Of a stretch of DNA of 64,000 bases, positions 45,757-59,117 are shown piece after piece. The position numbers were made by a program, and so were the translations under genes. Source of the stretch: Trichostrongylus colubriformis (lineage: Eukaryota; Nematoda; Chromadorea; Rhabditida; Trichostrongylidae); the NCBI GenBank assembly GCA_963978905.1, contig OZ022258.1:39230591-39294590 (forward strand). The letters run 5' to 3'. Each line of letters starts with the position of its first letter. Position 1 is the first letter of the stretch. The notes beneath the pieces were generated by a model, which was not told the DNA's origin, searched no databases, and worked only from the letters and a program-made list of their open reading frames with translations.

Positions 45757-47457
45757 TCAAAGAGATAAATCTTCTAATTGTTTTCGTGAAATTGCCAGAA
45801 GTGTACGGGCCGTGCTGTATGCTGTCACTGTTGTCGGAATATTCTCTTCACTCCAAAGAGTGGTAGAAACAGTGAGAAAAATAAGTGCATAAATTAAAGA
45901 ATTAGTCAAGAAATATAGCCCTACCAGGACGTCTGATCCTCAGTCGAGGTCGTTGACCGAGCTTTTGTGCGTATTTGTAACTCTTGAACACGGGGGTGGT
46001 TCGTGAATGGTAGTCGCTTTTCGGCGACGGATCAGCCACTGGTGAAGTAAATCGCGGTGGTGGTAACGCCACCGGCACATCCCAATCCGATGACGCAGAA
46101 TTCGTGTGATGATGCGTACCCGAACTGTCACCATTACCCGTATCACGCGCATCTAAACATAGTTATGCGGCGCTTAACAAAAGGCGGATTTGCCATTGAA
46201 GGTTAGGTAGGCGAACATAGGAAGCGATGGATTACCAGCTAACTTAGTTGGGCTAACTAAATCTGCTAGAGGCAAATTTGGCGTTATACTTTATTTCGGA
46301 GGCCTGGTAGGGCGTGGCCTACGGACATGGGTGAGTGGCAGGAGTGAGAGTGTGTGGCGGGGTGAGAGAGTCTGATACACTCTCACCCGAGGTAGGCCAC
46401 GCCCTACCAGGCGCTCCGAAATGGACTGTAGATAGAATTGATATGATTATTGTATTAGTGAGGGCCCGTTGGTTAAGCTAAGCATGGGGTAGGGCTATTG
46501 ACAGTGTGAGAACGTGGGTGTTTCTTGACAGGACAAACAGAACTGAATACGTCACAGCATGGAATGTTGGAAGCCGTAGCTCGACACACAAACTGAGATT
46601 TGTGAGATTTACCTTCTTCAACGGGGATAACACCCAGGATTGGTCCATGGACTCTTGGTCGTCGCAATTGTTGCTGGTCGATGTTCTTGTCGCCGACTAG
46701 TGACGGTACCGACTTCCGGGTGTTCGGCGACCTCGTCACGTGGATTTCGTCCTTCTGTAAAATGCCTTGTTTGTTTGTGCGTGATGGAAAGCGAAATGTT
46801 CGGCGATGAGAACATTTCACAAAACGTGAGAAGAATCAATAACGCTGAATGCGCACCTAAAATGTTTGAAAAAAAAACATTTTCACAGCGAAAGCAACCT
46901 TTCACAGCAAAAACCCGCTTTTTAAAAGCTACGTAATTCGCAAAATTTACTGCACGTTAATGCCACTCAACTGATGCTAGTGGCACGATTACCAATAATT
47001 TAAAATGCACCGGTAGAAACGAAGTTTTCCATAGGAAATATATTTGTTTTTTTTTAAAATATTTTTTGTGACAGCAGAAAGTATGACATCCCTGTTAAAC
47101 TCACATCGGTTACCGAGGGGAACAAAAGCAACTTCGTTCATAGTGTGCATTACTAAAGTTCACTTGCGCAGAGTGAAGAGGAGGTAGGGTCAAGCCTGGA
47201 GTCGAGGAAAATCTTCAAGAAATACGGCCACCTACAAAAGAGCCTACACTACGACCCCTATCTCGAAATTTCATGAAAAATGTGTCCCTTTCCCCTACCT
47301 TCGGTCCTACGCCCCCCATCGACGCGCTCGAAACTGCGAATCTATCGGCGCAGAGTTCCCTGGTGTCTTCTGGAGCCGTCTCCACCAGATGGTTGCTAAT
47401 CGATAGCATACCACTGCTAATTAATGCAAAAATGTTCATATTGTAGAATAATGGCAT
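45757..47457 (-). CDS. Unrecognised 199-residue protein, four exons
   Basis: Minus-strand exons 47299-47457 (ATG at 47457), 46613-46754, 45925-46152 and 45757-45827 join in phases 0, 1 and 1 to exactly 200 codons with the stop. The N-terminus MPLFYNMNIFALISSGMLS is hydrophobic and may be a signal peptide, but it lacks a clear charged start. The middle has DQQQLRRPRVHGPILGV; the third exon is polar, with VALPPPRFTSPVADPSP and YKYAQKLGQRPRLRIRRP; the end is ISRKQLEDLSL. A TTTTAG site about 20 bases upstream of the ATG could be a trans-splice acceptor. The intron 46153-46612 holds an M2 MITE. Family unknown; secretion is only suggested. Confidence 0.6.
46287..46428. mobile_element. TA-type MITE, family M2 copy B
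   Basis: The right end CCGAAATGGACTG with TA at 46429-46430 matches copy A at 2987-3108; the left end is decayed. The inner arms GGTAGGGCGTGGCCTACGG and GTAGGCCACGCCCTACC pair. It lies in an intron of the 199-residue gene. Confidence 0.65.
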
Positions 47458-47469
47458 TTTGCTCGCTCA

Positions 47470-48945
47470 TCTATTCCTAAAAGGCGGGGCCGTCTAGGAA
47501 TCAAGGAATAGGTGACGAAAATTTTGGAACTTGCGACCTTCACTTTCCAACCCAAAACGACATTCCGTTGAAAAATCCTCGAGGGAGCTTCGAGTCTGGA
47601 GGGGGAAGGAGGGAGAGGGTAAGTTCGAAACGCCGCGATTGGATGCGGTGGCCATTGGCACCATCAAAATCGGAGGATACCGTCGTAGACGTAACAGCAT
47701 ATTTCATCGACTCATGCTACAGTTCGCTTCAGACGAGCTTTGGGCAGTGATGTAGGTCAAAATGTAAAAAAACGGATCCGCATTTTTCGTTCCTTCGCTA
47801 TGATCCTATTCTCGTGAGCAATTCCTATAGAAAATTACAAATCATCAAACAGATTTGAGAAACCAGAAAATCTCAAGATGCCTTAAGGAGAGGAAAAGGT
47901 TCAGGCATCGGTCAAAAGAGATAACCTGTATCAGTTCGGGAGTTATGGAGAGTCCCGGTAATTGCTTTCCATTGAAACGAATGAGTAATCCTACTAGGAC
48001 TGGCACTACTAACACTAAGTTTTCCAAGATTCTTACATTAACAAAAATTTGAATCAGTCTTTCGACGGCCATCCGAAACTGACAGAAATCACTTGGTAAA
48101 TGCAAAAAGTGGTACTAAAATAATCGGATTCTACTAAAAACATTATCCGAACATTTGCCATCGAAAACAGGATACATGTACGCACCGGCTTCTCGAGCGA
48201 GGTATCAAAAATAAATTTTTCTTTCTCTTTGAAAAAACCATGTGGTGAAGTTAGACGAGATGAGCTTGAAAAATTCTCTAAAAAAATTATACACATAGAT
48301 TTATGTATAGCGGAAAAACGGGAGGCGCATTTTCTTTTTTTTGATTGATTGGGGTCCTACGCATGAGTCGACTCAGGGGTTAGTATGATAGGTGAGCACC
48401 CTAAAAGCTCAAGCTCGTCGTTTTGTTGAATCTGGGAAACCAAGCATTTCAAAGATAGAAAAGCAAAACATTCACCAAGAGCTAGCTAACGTGTCACTGC
48501 TACGAATCTCTTTTTCCAGAAGTTCATTTCGCAACAACGCATGATGAAGTTCTCACAAATATATCTCCCTGACTTGAAATTGAATTTTGAGATATGAATT
48601 GTCGATCACAGCGGAAGGGATTGATGAGTGCGCCAAATCGAGATCGTATTTCCGGTTCCGTTCCCACCAAGTCATAGTAGTGAATGCCTATGTTTCAGTG
48701 AACGAACTACAGCTCCCCTTAGTCATCCACTTGCTCAACTGCCGGAGGCGCAACAGCATATCACCACTGATCATGCTATTGAGTCGTTCAGAAGGTTCTT
48801 GCAGTCTCGAATGTTTCACCTTCTAAAATATTTTTTAGTTCTCCCCTAGGGTGTCCTATACCGTATTGAAGTCCGCTTGTAGCTCTATTCAAGCAATGTA
48901 ACATTTATGCCCTAATAAGAATGATGAAATTTAGTAGAGTCTAGA
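47470..48945. other. No secure gene
   Basis: Minus frame 47845-48105 and plus frame 48628-48846 have some protein-like character, but I can assign neither splice sites nor a family. Confidence 0.35.
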
Positions 48946-48949
48946 ACAG

Positions 48950-49500
48950 AATGGACATACGAAAGCTCCACGATGTCTCACACATCCTTCTTCTCCGGCT
49001 CACAAACAGACAATTCTTATTCGCAACGCAACATGTGATGAGAGCCGGATATTACAGTACAATCGACGACCATCTGCACAATGGTTTTGCAAAGATCGTC
49101 AGCTACGTTAGCATGATGGCTGTATGGGTTGATTGGTATAATCGACCATAACTTCATTTATTCCCGAAACCGAAACCATTGCCGCCGGAAAGTGTGGGAA
49201 GCTCGCGAGATGCATCGTAAGCTGAAGGTCATAAGCTCGGTGTTGGCTTATAAGAAAGAACATATTCTTCTTCGAAATAACACACGGCCCCATGTTGCAC
49301 AAACAAACTGGAAGAACTTGAATGACTGGGCGACGGAGCTGTGCAGCATTCATCACACTCATTTGCCTTGGATCCCACATTGATCACCATTTCTTTGAGC
49401 GTCTGAACAGCCTTCTTCGAAAGAAACGCTTCAAGACCTAACACGATCGATTTCTGTAATAGTTCTGAGCAACTAGAATAAGCAAGCTCATACTATCTTG
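48950..49500 (+). pseudogene. Mariner transposase remnant
   Basis: The order LHDVSHILLLRLTNRQ, then YSTIDDHL, then RRKVWEAREMHRKL, then LLRNNTRPHVAQTNW (the mariner ARPH region), then HHFFERLNSLLRK in shifting frames follows the mariner transposase. It is the same family as 31975-32470. Many stops and frame changes; no intact termini found. Confidence 0.65.
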
Positions 49501-49839
49501 TTGAAAAAGTCTGCTGTTTTCTATGATTCTTATCTCGTTTGATAAAGTTTTGTATGAACCGAGAATGCGCATTAGAAGTTAGAGGTCGAAAACCACATGA
49601 ACCTCCCGAACGACCTGATACATTTCTGAACGTTCTTTGGCTACTGAATTTCGCTTTGAACTTATCATTTTACGGATGGAAAAGCTTTATACAAAAAACA
49701 TTTCGGGATGAAGTTTTGGACTTGACATATTAGCGGATGGAAAACCTTTATACAAAAATATTCCACGATTAAAGGGTTAGACTCCGATGGAATTATTCCA
49801 CATTCACGCGTCAAATGCACTTGCTAGGGCCAAGCTTAA

Positions 49840-50264
49840 AGGAATCGTCCACGGAAAATGAGTTTTCGTGTTACCCATGTTTTTATGTTGTATTTGCCTA
49901 ATGTTGGTCTCATGCGAAATTTCACGCGAAAAAATGTGAATCTGGCTGAGTTACAGCACCACAAAGTGCGGTCCCAGTGGGCGGGGCCTCCGTGTAAAAG
50001 CCTCGTACCGCGTCCGCCGTGGTCGGAGACGCATTGTAGGAACAGACGGTTACGTAAACAGTCCCACTCTCCGTACTCAACGGTGGCGGAAGACGGGACG
50101 AGGCTTTTACACGGAGGCCCCGCCCACTGGGACCGCACTTTGTGGTGCTGTATCCCAGCCAGATTCACATTTTTTCGCGTGAAATTTTGCATGAGACCAA
50201 CATTAGGCAAATACAACATAAAAACATGGGTAACACGAAAACTCATTTTCCGTGGACGATTCCT
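49840..50264. mobile_element. 425-bp palindromic TTAA-type element, copy B
   Basis: Ends AGGAATCGTCCACGG and the inverse, bordered by TTAA at 49836-49839 and 50265-50268. The arms, about 200 bp each, are near-perfect, so the same 136-codon frame can be read on both strands; it is not a gene. Same length as copy A at 3137-3561. Confidence 0.8.
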
Positions 50265-50269
50265 TTAAC

Positions 50270-53200
50270 TGACTTCAGTTACCTAAATTTATTTGATTTT
50301 TATTTAGCATCAATTGAAAATGTTCACAGAAAAGCCGTTTCCTGCAATTTAATTTTTTACGCTTCGAAGACTTCACTTATCTTTCCGAGATATGGCATAC
50401 ACATAACTACTCATGAATTTGTTGATAGCTAATTAATTGCTGATGGGAACTGTAAAAAAATACTACGGATTGAATTCACCACAGTGTGTAACGAGATAGA
50501 GCCGGTTTTTCACCAGAAAATTTTGAGCAACCTATTTCTCCTTTCGAATGCAGTATAGGGGTAGGTCGGACTGAATCCGGTAGATCAATGCATATGAAAA
50601 TTGAAGTGCTTGGTGGTGCGAAAGTGAAGAAGGAACGGGATGAAAATGTCAAAAAACACTCTGACTTTCGACAGGCTAAAGTGGAAGTGGACGTTTGGGA
50701 AAAAGTAAGTGGTAGCTATTGAAAAAGACAATTCCTAAACTCGGGGGCACATCTTCCACCAGAAGGTCCTCCTTATATAGAAGCCTTCTCTGACCCCGAA
50801 TTTTCATGGCTCTCTTTCATTTCAGGAGTGAGTTCTCATCACCCATGTTACACTATCTTGGAGCCACTGAGATAAAAAGTGGGATCTGATGATTCGATCA
50901 AGCTATCTTCCTCTAAAATTACCCGCTTTCTACAACTGTAGGAAATTGACGTCGTTCCGCTACCGCAATGGTGGACGGACTGAACTTTTGAGGAAGACCT
51001 GATCTGATTGAAGCCTAAAGCCGTCCACCAAGAAAAATCCCATCTGCTAAGAAGGTTATCACAAGATTGTTGAGATATGGACAAAGCAATCTCGTACATA
51101 TACTTTTCTAGGCACCTTATTTCTCCATAACACTTCCGAGACCACATGTGCCTCCCTTGGCAGAAAGATATGCCACCTAGTAGGCTCCTTAGAATAGCAA
51201 ATTTAACAAAAAGTGAAATTATGAGGTGCTGTGAAGGACGAAGTGGTGACCACTGAGTGCAGTGCTCCTCACCTTCAGCGAGAGATCATCATCGATCTGT
51301 TTTTCCGCGTTATTCGATGTTGCGTCGGAATTCTTGGTGATCGTGGGCAGCTTCTCTAATTCAAGTGATTTCTCTCGACTCGATTTTCGTAATGGGTACT
51401 GTATCGTACGGAGATTGATACCAAGCCGTTTCCATCGCGCCTATAACGATGTCATCATGTTCATGTCAGAAAAAGTGGAACTTTCGAGGGGGGAGCGTGT
51501 GCTGGTTTACGAATAAGGCTTGTTTGACAGATGCCATCCGGTTAGCAGAACCACGTAGACAATTATTCGATCATCCTAAGTTTCCTTCACAAATACAGCC
51601 TGAGAACAGGCTCATAAAACACGGAAACTAATTAGCCATTCAATGACAGAAACCGTCAAGCTGCCTAAAAAAGCTAGCCGCTGTTATTATGCGATCAGGT
51701 TCCCACTGTCTGTTTGGTGATCCATAAGTATCAAGAACAGGCAGCGTAGGAATGGCCCATCGATTCGACTGAACAGGATAATTTCCGAAGGAAAGAAATG
51801 GGGATAATGATCCTAGTTAATATAGTAGTATATGTATAGTAACATAATAACATAATGCGAATTTTATAACTATTCATGGCTAAATAAGACAGGCTGCAAT
51901 TACTCCACACTTAGTGAGAAGTTTTCATCATGTAGTTATCATCTACATATGTTATCATTCACTAATCACATATTGCTATTAGCAACTATGTGGCGGGGTG
52001 ATAAGTGGCGCGTTCCCAGTCGCGCTAAAAGGGATCAAATCCTGAGTTGGTGGTTAGCGAAGCCATCCGAGCGTTCCTTCTTATCGAATCAGCGGTGCAG
52101 ATTTGTCTGGGAGGATGGGGATACCAACCTCACATTGTACAGCGGATCAAGCGGACCCGCAGGCTTCTGTATCAAATGCCGCTACGATACTGAATGAAGG
52201 CAGCAGGTGTGGCGCATCCAAAGAACAGATCAATCGACTGAAAATGATCTACTCTTTGCTCTTATTTTTTTTATTGTTATATGATTACGTTATTATGGGA
52301 ATTCTATGGACGCCCCTCCCCCACCCCCTATACCATTATGCCAGACACGGAACCGGATGTATTACAATAACTCCTGACCAATTCTTCTGTGAACGTTGTA
52401 GGTCATAACCAAATCAAAATTGTTCTGATTTCTGGAATTAAAGAGCTTCTCTATATGCATGAATCACGTATGCTTTGACGTTTCGATCTACGAGAGCTAT
52501 CTCAGCATCTGACGCATGCTTCGCTCTTCACTTTCCCGCTTACAGCTTGCGCATTCCCCCATAAGACATAGACGCTTCAAAACCAGTTTGTACCGTGAAG
52601 TGGATCGCTCGACTGAATATGCTGGATGAGATTCCATGAAAGCTCACTATGGACCATTCTTCAACGATCCGAGCTGGGAACAACAGGGTAAAGCTTGAAG
52701 CCGTAATAACGTTCCGAATAGATCGGCCAGAACATTCACCAGTTTAACGGTCTTGAACACCAAAGGCATTAAGTACGGGTATGGGTCAGGGGATTAACCC
52801 CTGAGGCTTGAATCTACTTACTAGCTGGTAAGCCACCTTTTCTGTCATTCAGAACTGATGCAGTATTCAGTTTCCGAGGCACACTGTTGCGCATGAGTCA
52901 ACAGTCGTGGCTACGACCGTTGTTGAGTCACCTCTGTGACAATTACCTGCATAATTATGACCTTATAATTGATAGGGTATGGAAGTGAAATTCCATGGTT
53001 TTCATAAGCATTGAAAGACTCGTTAGCGTATCTTATGTGACCCCAATCGGCGCCTGACGACAGTTTCAAACGGCCGTCGCGCCCCGATATCCGGCTTCTC
53101 GACCGTGGCCGATTGAAGCGGGAAGCGAGATCGTCTCGATATTTAAACGAGTCGCAGCGGCTTACCAGGCTTTAGAGATTCTTGGAATTGTTTGAATAAG

Positions 53201-56200
53201 CTTTGCTGCCTCTGGCTTGATTGAGCCACATAATCCCGTTTAATCAGGCGTCCAAACTGGAGAGTATGAATATTATGCGTTGCAAGATAAAAAAGATAAA
53301 AGAATATGAAAAGGATGATCAATAGTAGCCTGTTCAAGCAGTGGTCGGGTAGTATCAAGCAGTACCTCCTCTGCAGCTACGATACATGGAGCACGCGCCG
53401 CTTCATACATTTCGTGGATCACCCAAGGTTGAAAGTGTTCTGTGATCGGACCCGTCTGGGGGGGGGGGGGGGGAAGAAGTCTTGCATGCGTAGAATGGCT
53501 CTATTTGGATGGTACAAACCAAATGCACATTCAGAAGCTACTACTGTGTTCCTAAGGAACTGACAAGTTTAAGGGTAAGTGCTCGCTCTCGGACGGATTT
53601 CGAACAAGCCTTATGCTTTTCTTACGTTGCTATCGCGTTCTACGCTATCGAGACGTAAGATGCCCTATCTGAGAACAGCTACAAGTGCTCACATTTCACT
53701 TTGGAACCGTTGATATTGATTTAAACATTTTTCACTTATTCAAATTGTCGCGAAAATTAGTGATTCCGCTAAGATGAGCGCAGAACAGTCTTGAAGAAAC
53801 GGTAGCATGTAATGCTTTTCGAAACAATCAGACTTTCCGACCATAAAGGGTCGGGGAGCCTTTGCGGGTACGCCTTTTTGTGTGCTCTAAACTTGATTCG
53901 AACGTCGACTGCCACGGAACTTCACTGCAAAGTCCACTCAAGCGGGCACCTGAAGACAGTGATAAGGGCGATAATAAGGAGATTTTAAAGTGATCCATCC
54001 ACATGTGGTGGAACCTCCTCTTTAGCCACAGCAGCCTATTCTATTCCTGCCTTGCACGGGGAACGGGGAGGGGGGTGGTTTTGGAGTTTGTTGAATACAA
54101 AGATAGTCTGGTAATCGTATCACTGCCATGGGCAGAGATGATGCAATGAGAGGCACGCCCGCCCCGTCCAACCAAGCCTTCCACCGTTCCAGGGTAGGTG
54201 AATCGGTACCAGACTGGTCTGAGTGGATAAAAGCACTGACTTGTACATCGGCTGGGCCCTTCAAGTCATTGTATGAGACAAATCGCATTCTCCTGCTACA
54301 AGATTCCTGAATGGAACCGGAATGCGCGACGCATCTTTACTTGAGATGGATTAGGGCCAAAAACTCAATCATTCATCTTTTACTTTATCACTGCCCCATC
54401 GATTGAAATTACTCAGTGCTTGACGGTTGGCTTCCGTCGCAAGCGCGTCTTTCGGTCAGCATCAAAGTTTGAATGAATGATATAACCCCTACAACTGCCT
54501 TTAAGTGACGTAAGAACAATAAAGAATGATTGGCGGTCCTAAGTTTACGTCCACTCACACCGAAAACCTAGAGATAAGCATAGTAAAATCGCAAAAAAGT
54601 CGGTTCAGTACACATGACTGAAAGCAGCTGTCACAAGCGAATATATCAATCTGGATTAGGTTGAGCCCCGTCTCTCAAGAGTTCTAATTGCATAGCTGGG
54701 TGCTGGACAAGGGAATATGATTCATTTTACAGATTCTTGTGGCTTATTATAAAGTTCGTGGAGGCAGAGAACAGGCTGAAGGTGAATCGGTAATCCAAAA
54801 ATATCTAAAAAGAGCTACTTGCTCAGAAGTGTGCTGATTTTCGTCCATTTTTCTATTTCACACTTTATAATTTCAGTTAACTCATGTGGCTTGGACGAGG
54901 TACCGTAGATTGCTAAGGATGACAGTGTCCAGTCAAAACCCCCTCCCCTGGTTTCTGGAGGTCAGGGGTCATTCCACCTTGTAAGTTCGAGTCTTATGAC
55001 AACTGCTAAACAAATGAAAAGGGTATGTCTGAAATCACTGAGTGGAGTCGCTTTTTTCCCCCCGGAACCTTCCAAAGACTTTCACTCAAGAAATACGCAT
55101 GGCCTATTTTAGGCAATGCGCTATTCTAAAGACTTCCGTGTTCGGCTGTGCTTCTTCAGATGTCTCCAGAAACAGCAAAAAAGACTGGGCGAACTCACCT
55201 CGATTCTTTTGCGCTTCACTTCATCGAAATCGTCAATGCTATGTGGCGACTCTTTCAGTAAGTTCGTTGTGTGATTGGACTCATCAGATGTTCGAGGTAT
55301 CTCCTTCGGACTCGAAACTTTTGGAGGAATTTGTGCTCGTGGAACATGAATCTGAAATGCAAGAACGATCGACTGAACAGCGATTTGCAGTCAATAAAAA
55401 GTATCGACAATTTTTTTACTGGTTTGATCTAATCAACCGCTTGGCTCTTCAGCCCATAGTGGACTCAGCTCAATGGGAGAATGCATACTTGTATCATGAG
55501 AACAAGCTTATAAGCTCAGGATGTGTCCTAGCTTACCGTAATTGCTACTAGGCGGTTCATAGTCGCCTTAGGTGTGGAGAAAAATGTAGTGGAGCCAATG
55601 AGCAAATATTGATCGATCTCATACCAGTTTCATTTTCATATTAAGCTCGCCATTATTCATTTTTGATAAAATCGCTGTTTTCAGCTTATTGTACTATTTA
55701 CTTGTACCTTGGCACACAGTTTCCTAGTGCTTTCAGATCCAGCTGATTGAAGGCGCTGACTAACAACAAGTACGATTGCGATATACCATCTTGTCACTTT
55801 CCGAACTCATATTCTTGTGGTAAACTGAGCCCCGCATACCATTGCTAATGAACCTAGTAGTAAATTGCTTAGTCCTCATAGCTGTATGGTTTTACACATG
55901 CAAACAGATTTTACAACACTTTCAAAACGATTCTATCGCTACACCGACGTTCAGTGGAGAATCGTTCCCATTGGTATTGAGCTACCTGGAATACTTCAGC
56001 CCTGGAAGGAATTGCTGTCGGTACCGATAGAGCACCATACTGGTTACTTTGAGGGCTTACATGCTTCTGAATTTCAACATTTGAATGAAAAGTCCCACCC
56101 ATGCTAGCAAACCAAATTTTTTGTATTGCAATCACGCTCCGGTACCTTTCTATTCGGTACTGGATATTTCACTCGATGTTATTTCTCCAATTCACTGCCG

Positions 56201-57900
56201 TCGCTCCATTCACTTTCGGATCACTCTCACCCACCTTCCACTTGATGACCCCATTCCATGCTGCTGCACAACTGCTTCCCGTTGATAAGCCCCCGATCGA
56301 TGATTCACTTCTTCCGATCAATAAATTGTTGATAACAGACGTACACTTATTAGTGACGTGTACCCCAATTCAATCTTTTTTGCATGTATGCGAACAGAGC
56401 CCTTTTTCCATGGATTTCAACAAACGGGAGTAATGGCTTAGCCGACGAGGTCAATACGGATAAATGCTGGCCGTAATCCGTATAAATTCCATTAAAAAAC
56501 GCCCTTCCGCGACAAGATGAGCGACACGGTACCTCAATTACTTTTTTCTATGAGGAAATGCACGGAACTACTAGGATAGCCGAATGATAGAAGTACTTTA
56601 TGATAAAGGTGATGATTTCAGGAGTAGTGGAATGGGGAAAACATTACTAGCGACATGACGAAAATAAACTGAAAATAATGAAAATAACAGGCCATAACAG
56701 AAATGCAGCAATATGGCAAATATAATATCTTCGTTTTTCTAGGGGAGCTATTTGAAGCGTCGTTGATCTGCTATTCTGTCGTTGTGAGAGCAGTTGGCTC
56801 CTATCCTTCACAGTTCAAATGAACTGGTAAAGGCGGAAAATGTCGTGATCGCTTGACATCATGCCCTTGTTATACCTGACCGATTCGGACGCTTACAGGG
56901 ACCACTCACTGCCAGACCCTCAAGATCTCATTTCCCTTCATAAGATCGATCCAGAATCCTCACATGGAGGGGCGCAAAAAAGCACTTTCTTGTATAAGAA
57001 CACTTTAGCAAGGAGAATTGATTGAACTGCAGGTGGATGCCTCCTTCGTCCACCTTTGCGATACCCGTACCTTACCAACCCATCAGACCAACAAGCTTGT
57101 GCTCTCCGACCGCTTAGTGATTATTAGATAGACTACTGACGCCTGAGCGAAAATGTAGCTGCTCCTGCGTTGCGCGAACTGCAAAAAAAAATCGGTGATT
57201 TTTGATGCTTTTTACGATTGAAAATTATTTCGCTGGTGCTTCAAACCGATGCAATACTGTAGGTTTTCCGGATCCTGTCAACGACGACAGATGAAGCAGT
57301 ACTGTGACTACTGTAAAGAATGTGAACGACGGTTTCCTACGGTTTATGGAGGAACTCTCCTGAATATTTTACATCGCTTCAGCATCAAACCCATCACTCC
57401 GTGAAAATTCTACTTCAGTAATGCAAAGTGATTCTTCTCCGTCCCCTCCGTCCCCTTGTCTTCAACTTTTTCAGCCCAAGATGTCGAAGTAACAGTTGTT
57501 CTCGTAATGGATCATAGCCGACTATGACATTTGTATCCTTAGAATCCATCCGTTCGAAGGTCCTTTGATTTTGTGACATATTTCAGGATGTTGAAGAGTC
57601 ACAGCTTCATCATCGCATTCCTAGCGAGCGGGTAATTAGCCGGTAGTGTATTAGGGCGATCATTATTCATTCCGACCCCGTCTTGTTTTCCGGTTAGCAG
57701 GAATACAATAGAACTTCACTTCAGCATGAGTTTCCATTCAAAAATATGGGCGAAATAGCCGAAAAAAGTTTCCGACGTAAATCTAGCAAACTGCATTTGT
57801 GCGCAGTACCGAGCTATCCGGGCATAGATGGAAGTGCGGCTAGTGCTCTCACCATTCGGGCATGATCATAGCATGAAATCGTGGCCCATAGTTCTGGTGC
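50270..57900. other. Long stretch without recognised genes
   Basis: A plus frame at 55042-55551 (169 codons) and frames at 55848-56110 with KRFYRYTDVQWRIVPIGIEL look protein-like but lack supporting splice pairs or a known domain. No repeat shared with the rest of the window was noticed. A G-run of 16 is at 53458-53473. Confidence 0.35.
53458..53473. repeat. Homopolymer G16
   Basis: Sixteen G in a row, bordered by CGTCT and AAGAAG. Confidence 0.9.
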
Positions 57901-57906
57901 CCGATC

Positions 57907-58150
57907 ATGGGCTCGCCAAATTCACCTGATAGGACGGTCTCGTCTGGACTGATAAAGTACAAGGTTAGTACTAATTCATCTGTCCCCCCCCCCAGCTCCT
58001 CCTTAGCGCAAAGTCACCAGATTCTCCGAATGCAATTAACCCTGATTTTGACTAAATTCTTCCAATTTGATTACGCTGAACGAGTGTTTCGTCCTGCTAT
58101 GAAGCCAACTTTGTCCCACAAAAATTACAGGGTGGTCCTTGAAGTGGTAA
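57907..58150 (+). CDS. Possible exons, unrecognised
   Basis: The plus strand reads GSPNSPDRTVSSGLIKYK up to a GTTAGT donor, and then, after an AG, FFQFDYAERVFRPAMK and SHKNYRVVLEV ending at GTG|GTAAGTG, a strong donor. Joining to the next TATTTAG acceptor gives a stop after two codons, so this could be a gene end. No family recognised. Confidence 0.25.
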
Positions 58151-59110
58151 GTGCAGAACTGAGCGTTTCTTTCTCACGAGCGATTAATAGACATCAATTA
58201 TTTAGGTTCGCTGAAGACGAAATGACATTAAAACTGGACAATCAACCGTCTCCACCACCAGCAGCAACAGCAGCAGCAACACGAGCCGACCGGCTGGCTG
58301 AATGGGTGGCTGTTTGGCTGTGGGTAGCGCATCCCTTGCTGTGTCGGTCGCTGCGCTGAAAATTGGGGGAATTGTAGGAAGAAAGGAAGGGGGATCATCG
58401 CCGTGTTCCGTCCAGTGCAGATAATCCCACGTTCTATCGTGGATGCTTTCAGACCTCCTGCTTCGAGGAGGACTCACGCTACAATGTAGACGCAATGGAC
58501 CGAAAAGGCGTCACGTTACTATCTGGACTGCACAATGGAGTCCACCACTGCATTTTAACAAATCAGATATGAATATGGCATTCAAAGAAATAAAACTTGA
58601 TGGGCAGGTGGCGGAACTGTGAAGTGTTCTTCATGACAATTCGGGTTATTCTTCAGTATGTTGTGACGAAGGACGATAATGAGAAGCTTCGTCCAGCAGA
58701 AACCGGACTTTGATGAATCATAAAACTAGCTGGAACAGCGTAATTGCTATGATAAGCAGTGGAAATACTACTAATGAGAGACTTCAGAAAAGGAGGGATC
58801 CCGTGCTATCACTTCAAGCTGAAGAAAGTCCATGGGTGGATATGTTAATATGCGACCATGCTTTGGTCGAACCTTAGAATTAACATTGGGTCTTCTGGGC
58901 ACCCACTTGGTGCTCAGGAAATGCGTACACGCCTAATGGCCCTATCCCTTAGGCAATATGTACATTGAATGTTCCGTTAGCCCTGTAGTGAAGCTCCTTC
59001 CGGTCAAATGAAGGATCATCTGACTTTAGAAAAGAAAGCTCTATCAGTGTGATTTCCATCACTGACATCATAGTAAGACCCTTAAATTCTCGCGAAGGCA
59101 CCTTTTGAAG
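58150..59110. other. No recognised feature apart from a CAG-rich tract
   Basis: CCACCAGCAGCAACAGCAGC-type sequence near 58250-58290; otherwise nothing seen. Confidence 0.4.
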
Positions 59111-59117
59111 TAGAAAC

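Noticed and set aside
49836..50268. 136-codon frames on both strands
   Set aside because: Mirror images produced by the palindromic TTAA element.
51990..52060. tRNA-like boxes
   Set aside because: The two box-like matches occur in the wrong order for a tRNA on either strand.
55042..55551. 169-codon frame with an alternate-frame WPILGNALF reminiscent of cytochrome P450 N-termini
   Set aside because: Only one short resemblance, in a frame that soon meets a stop; no I-helix, ExxR or heme motif nearby.
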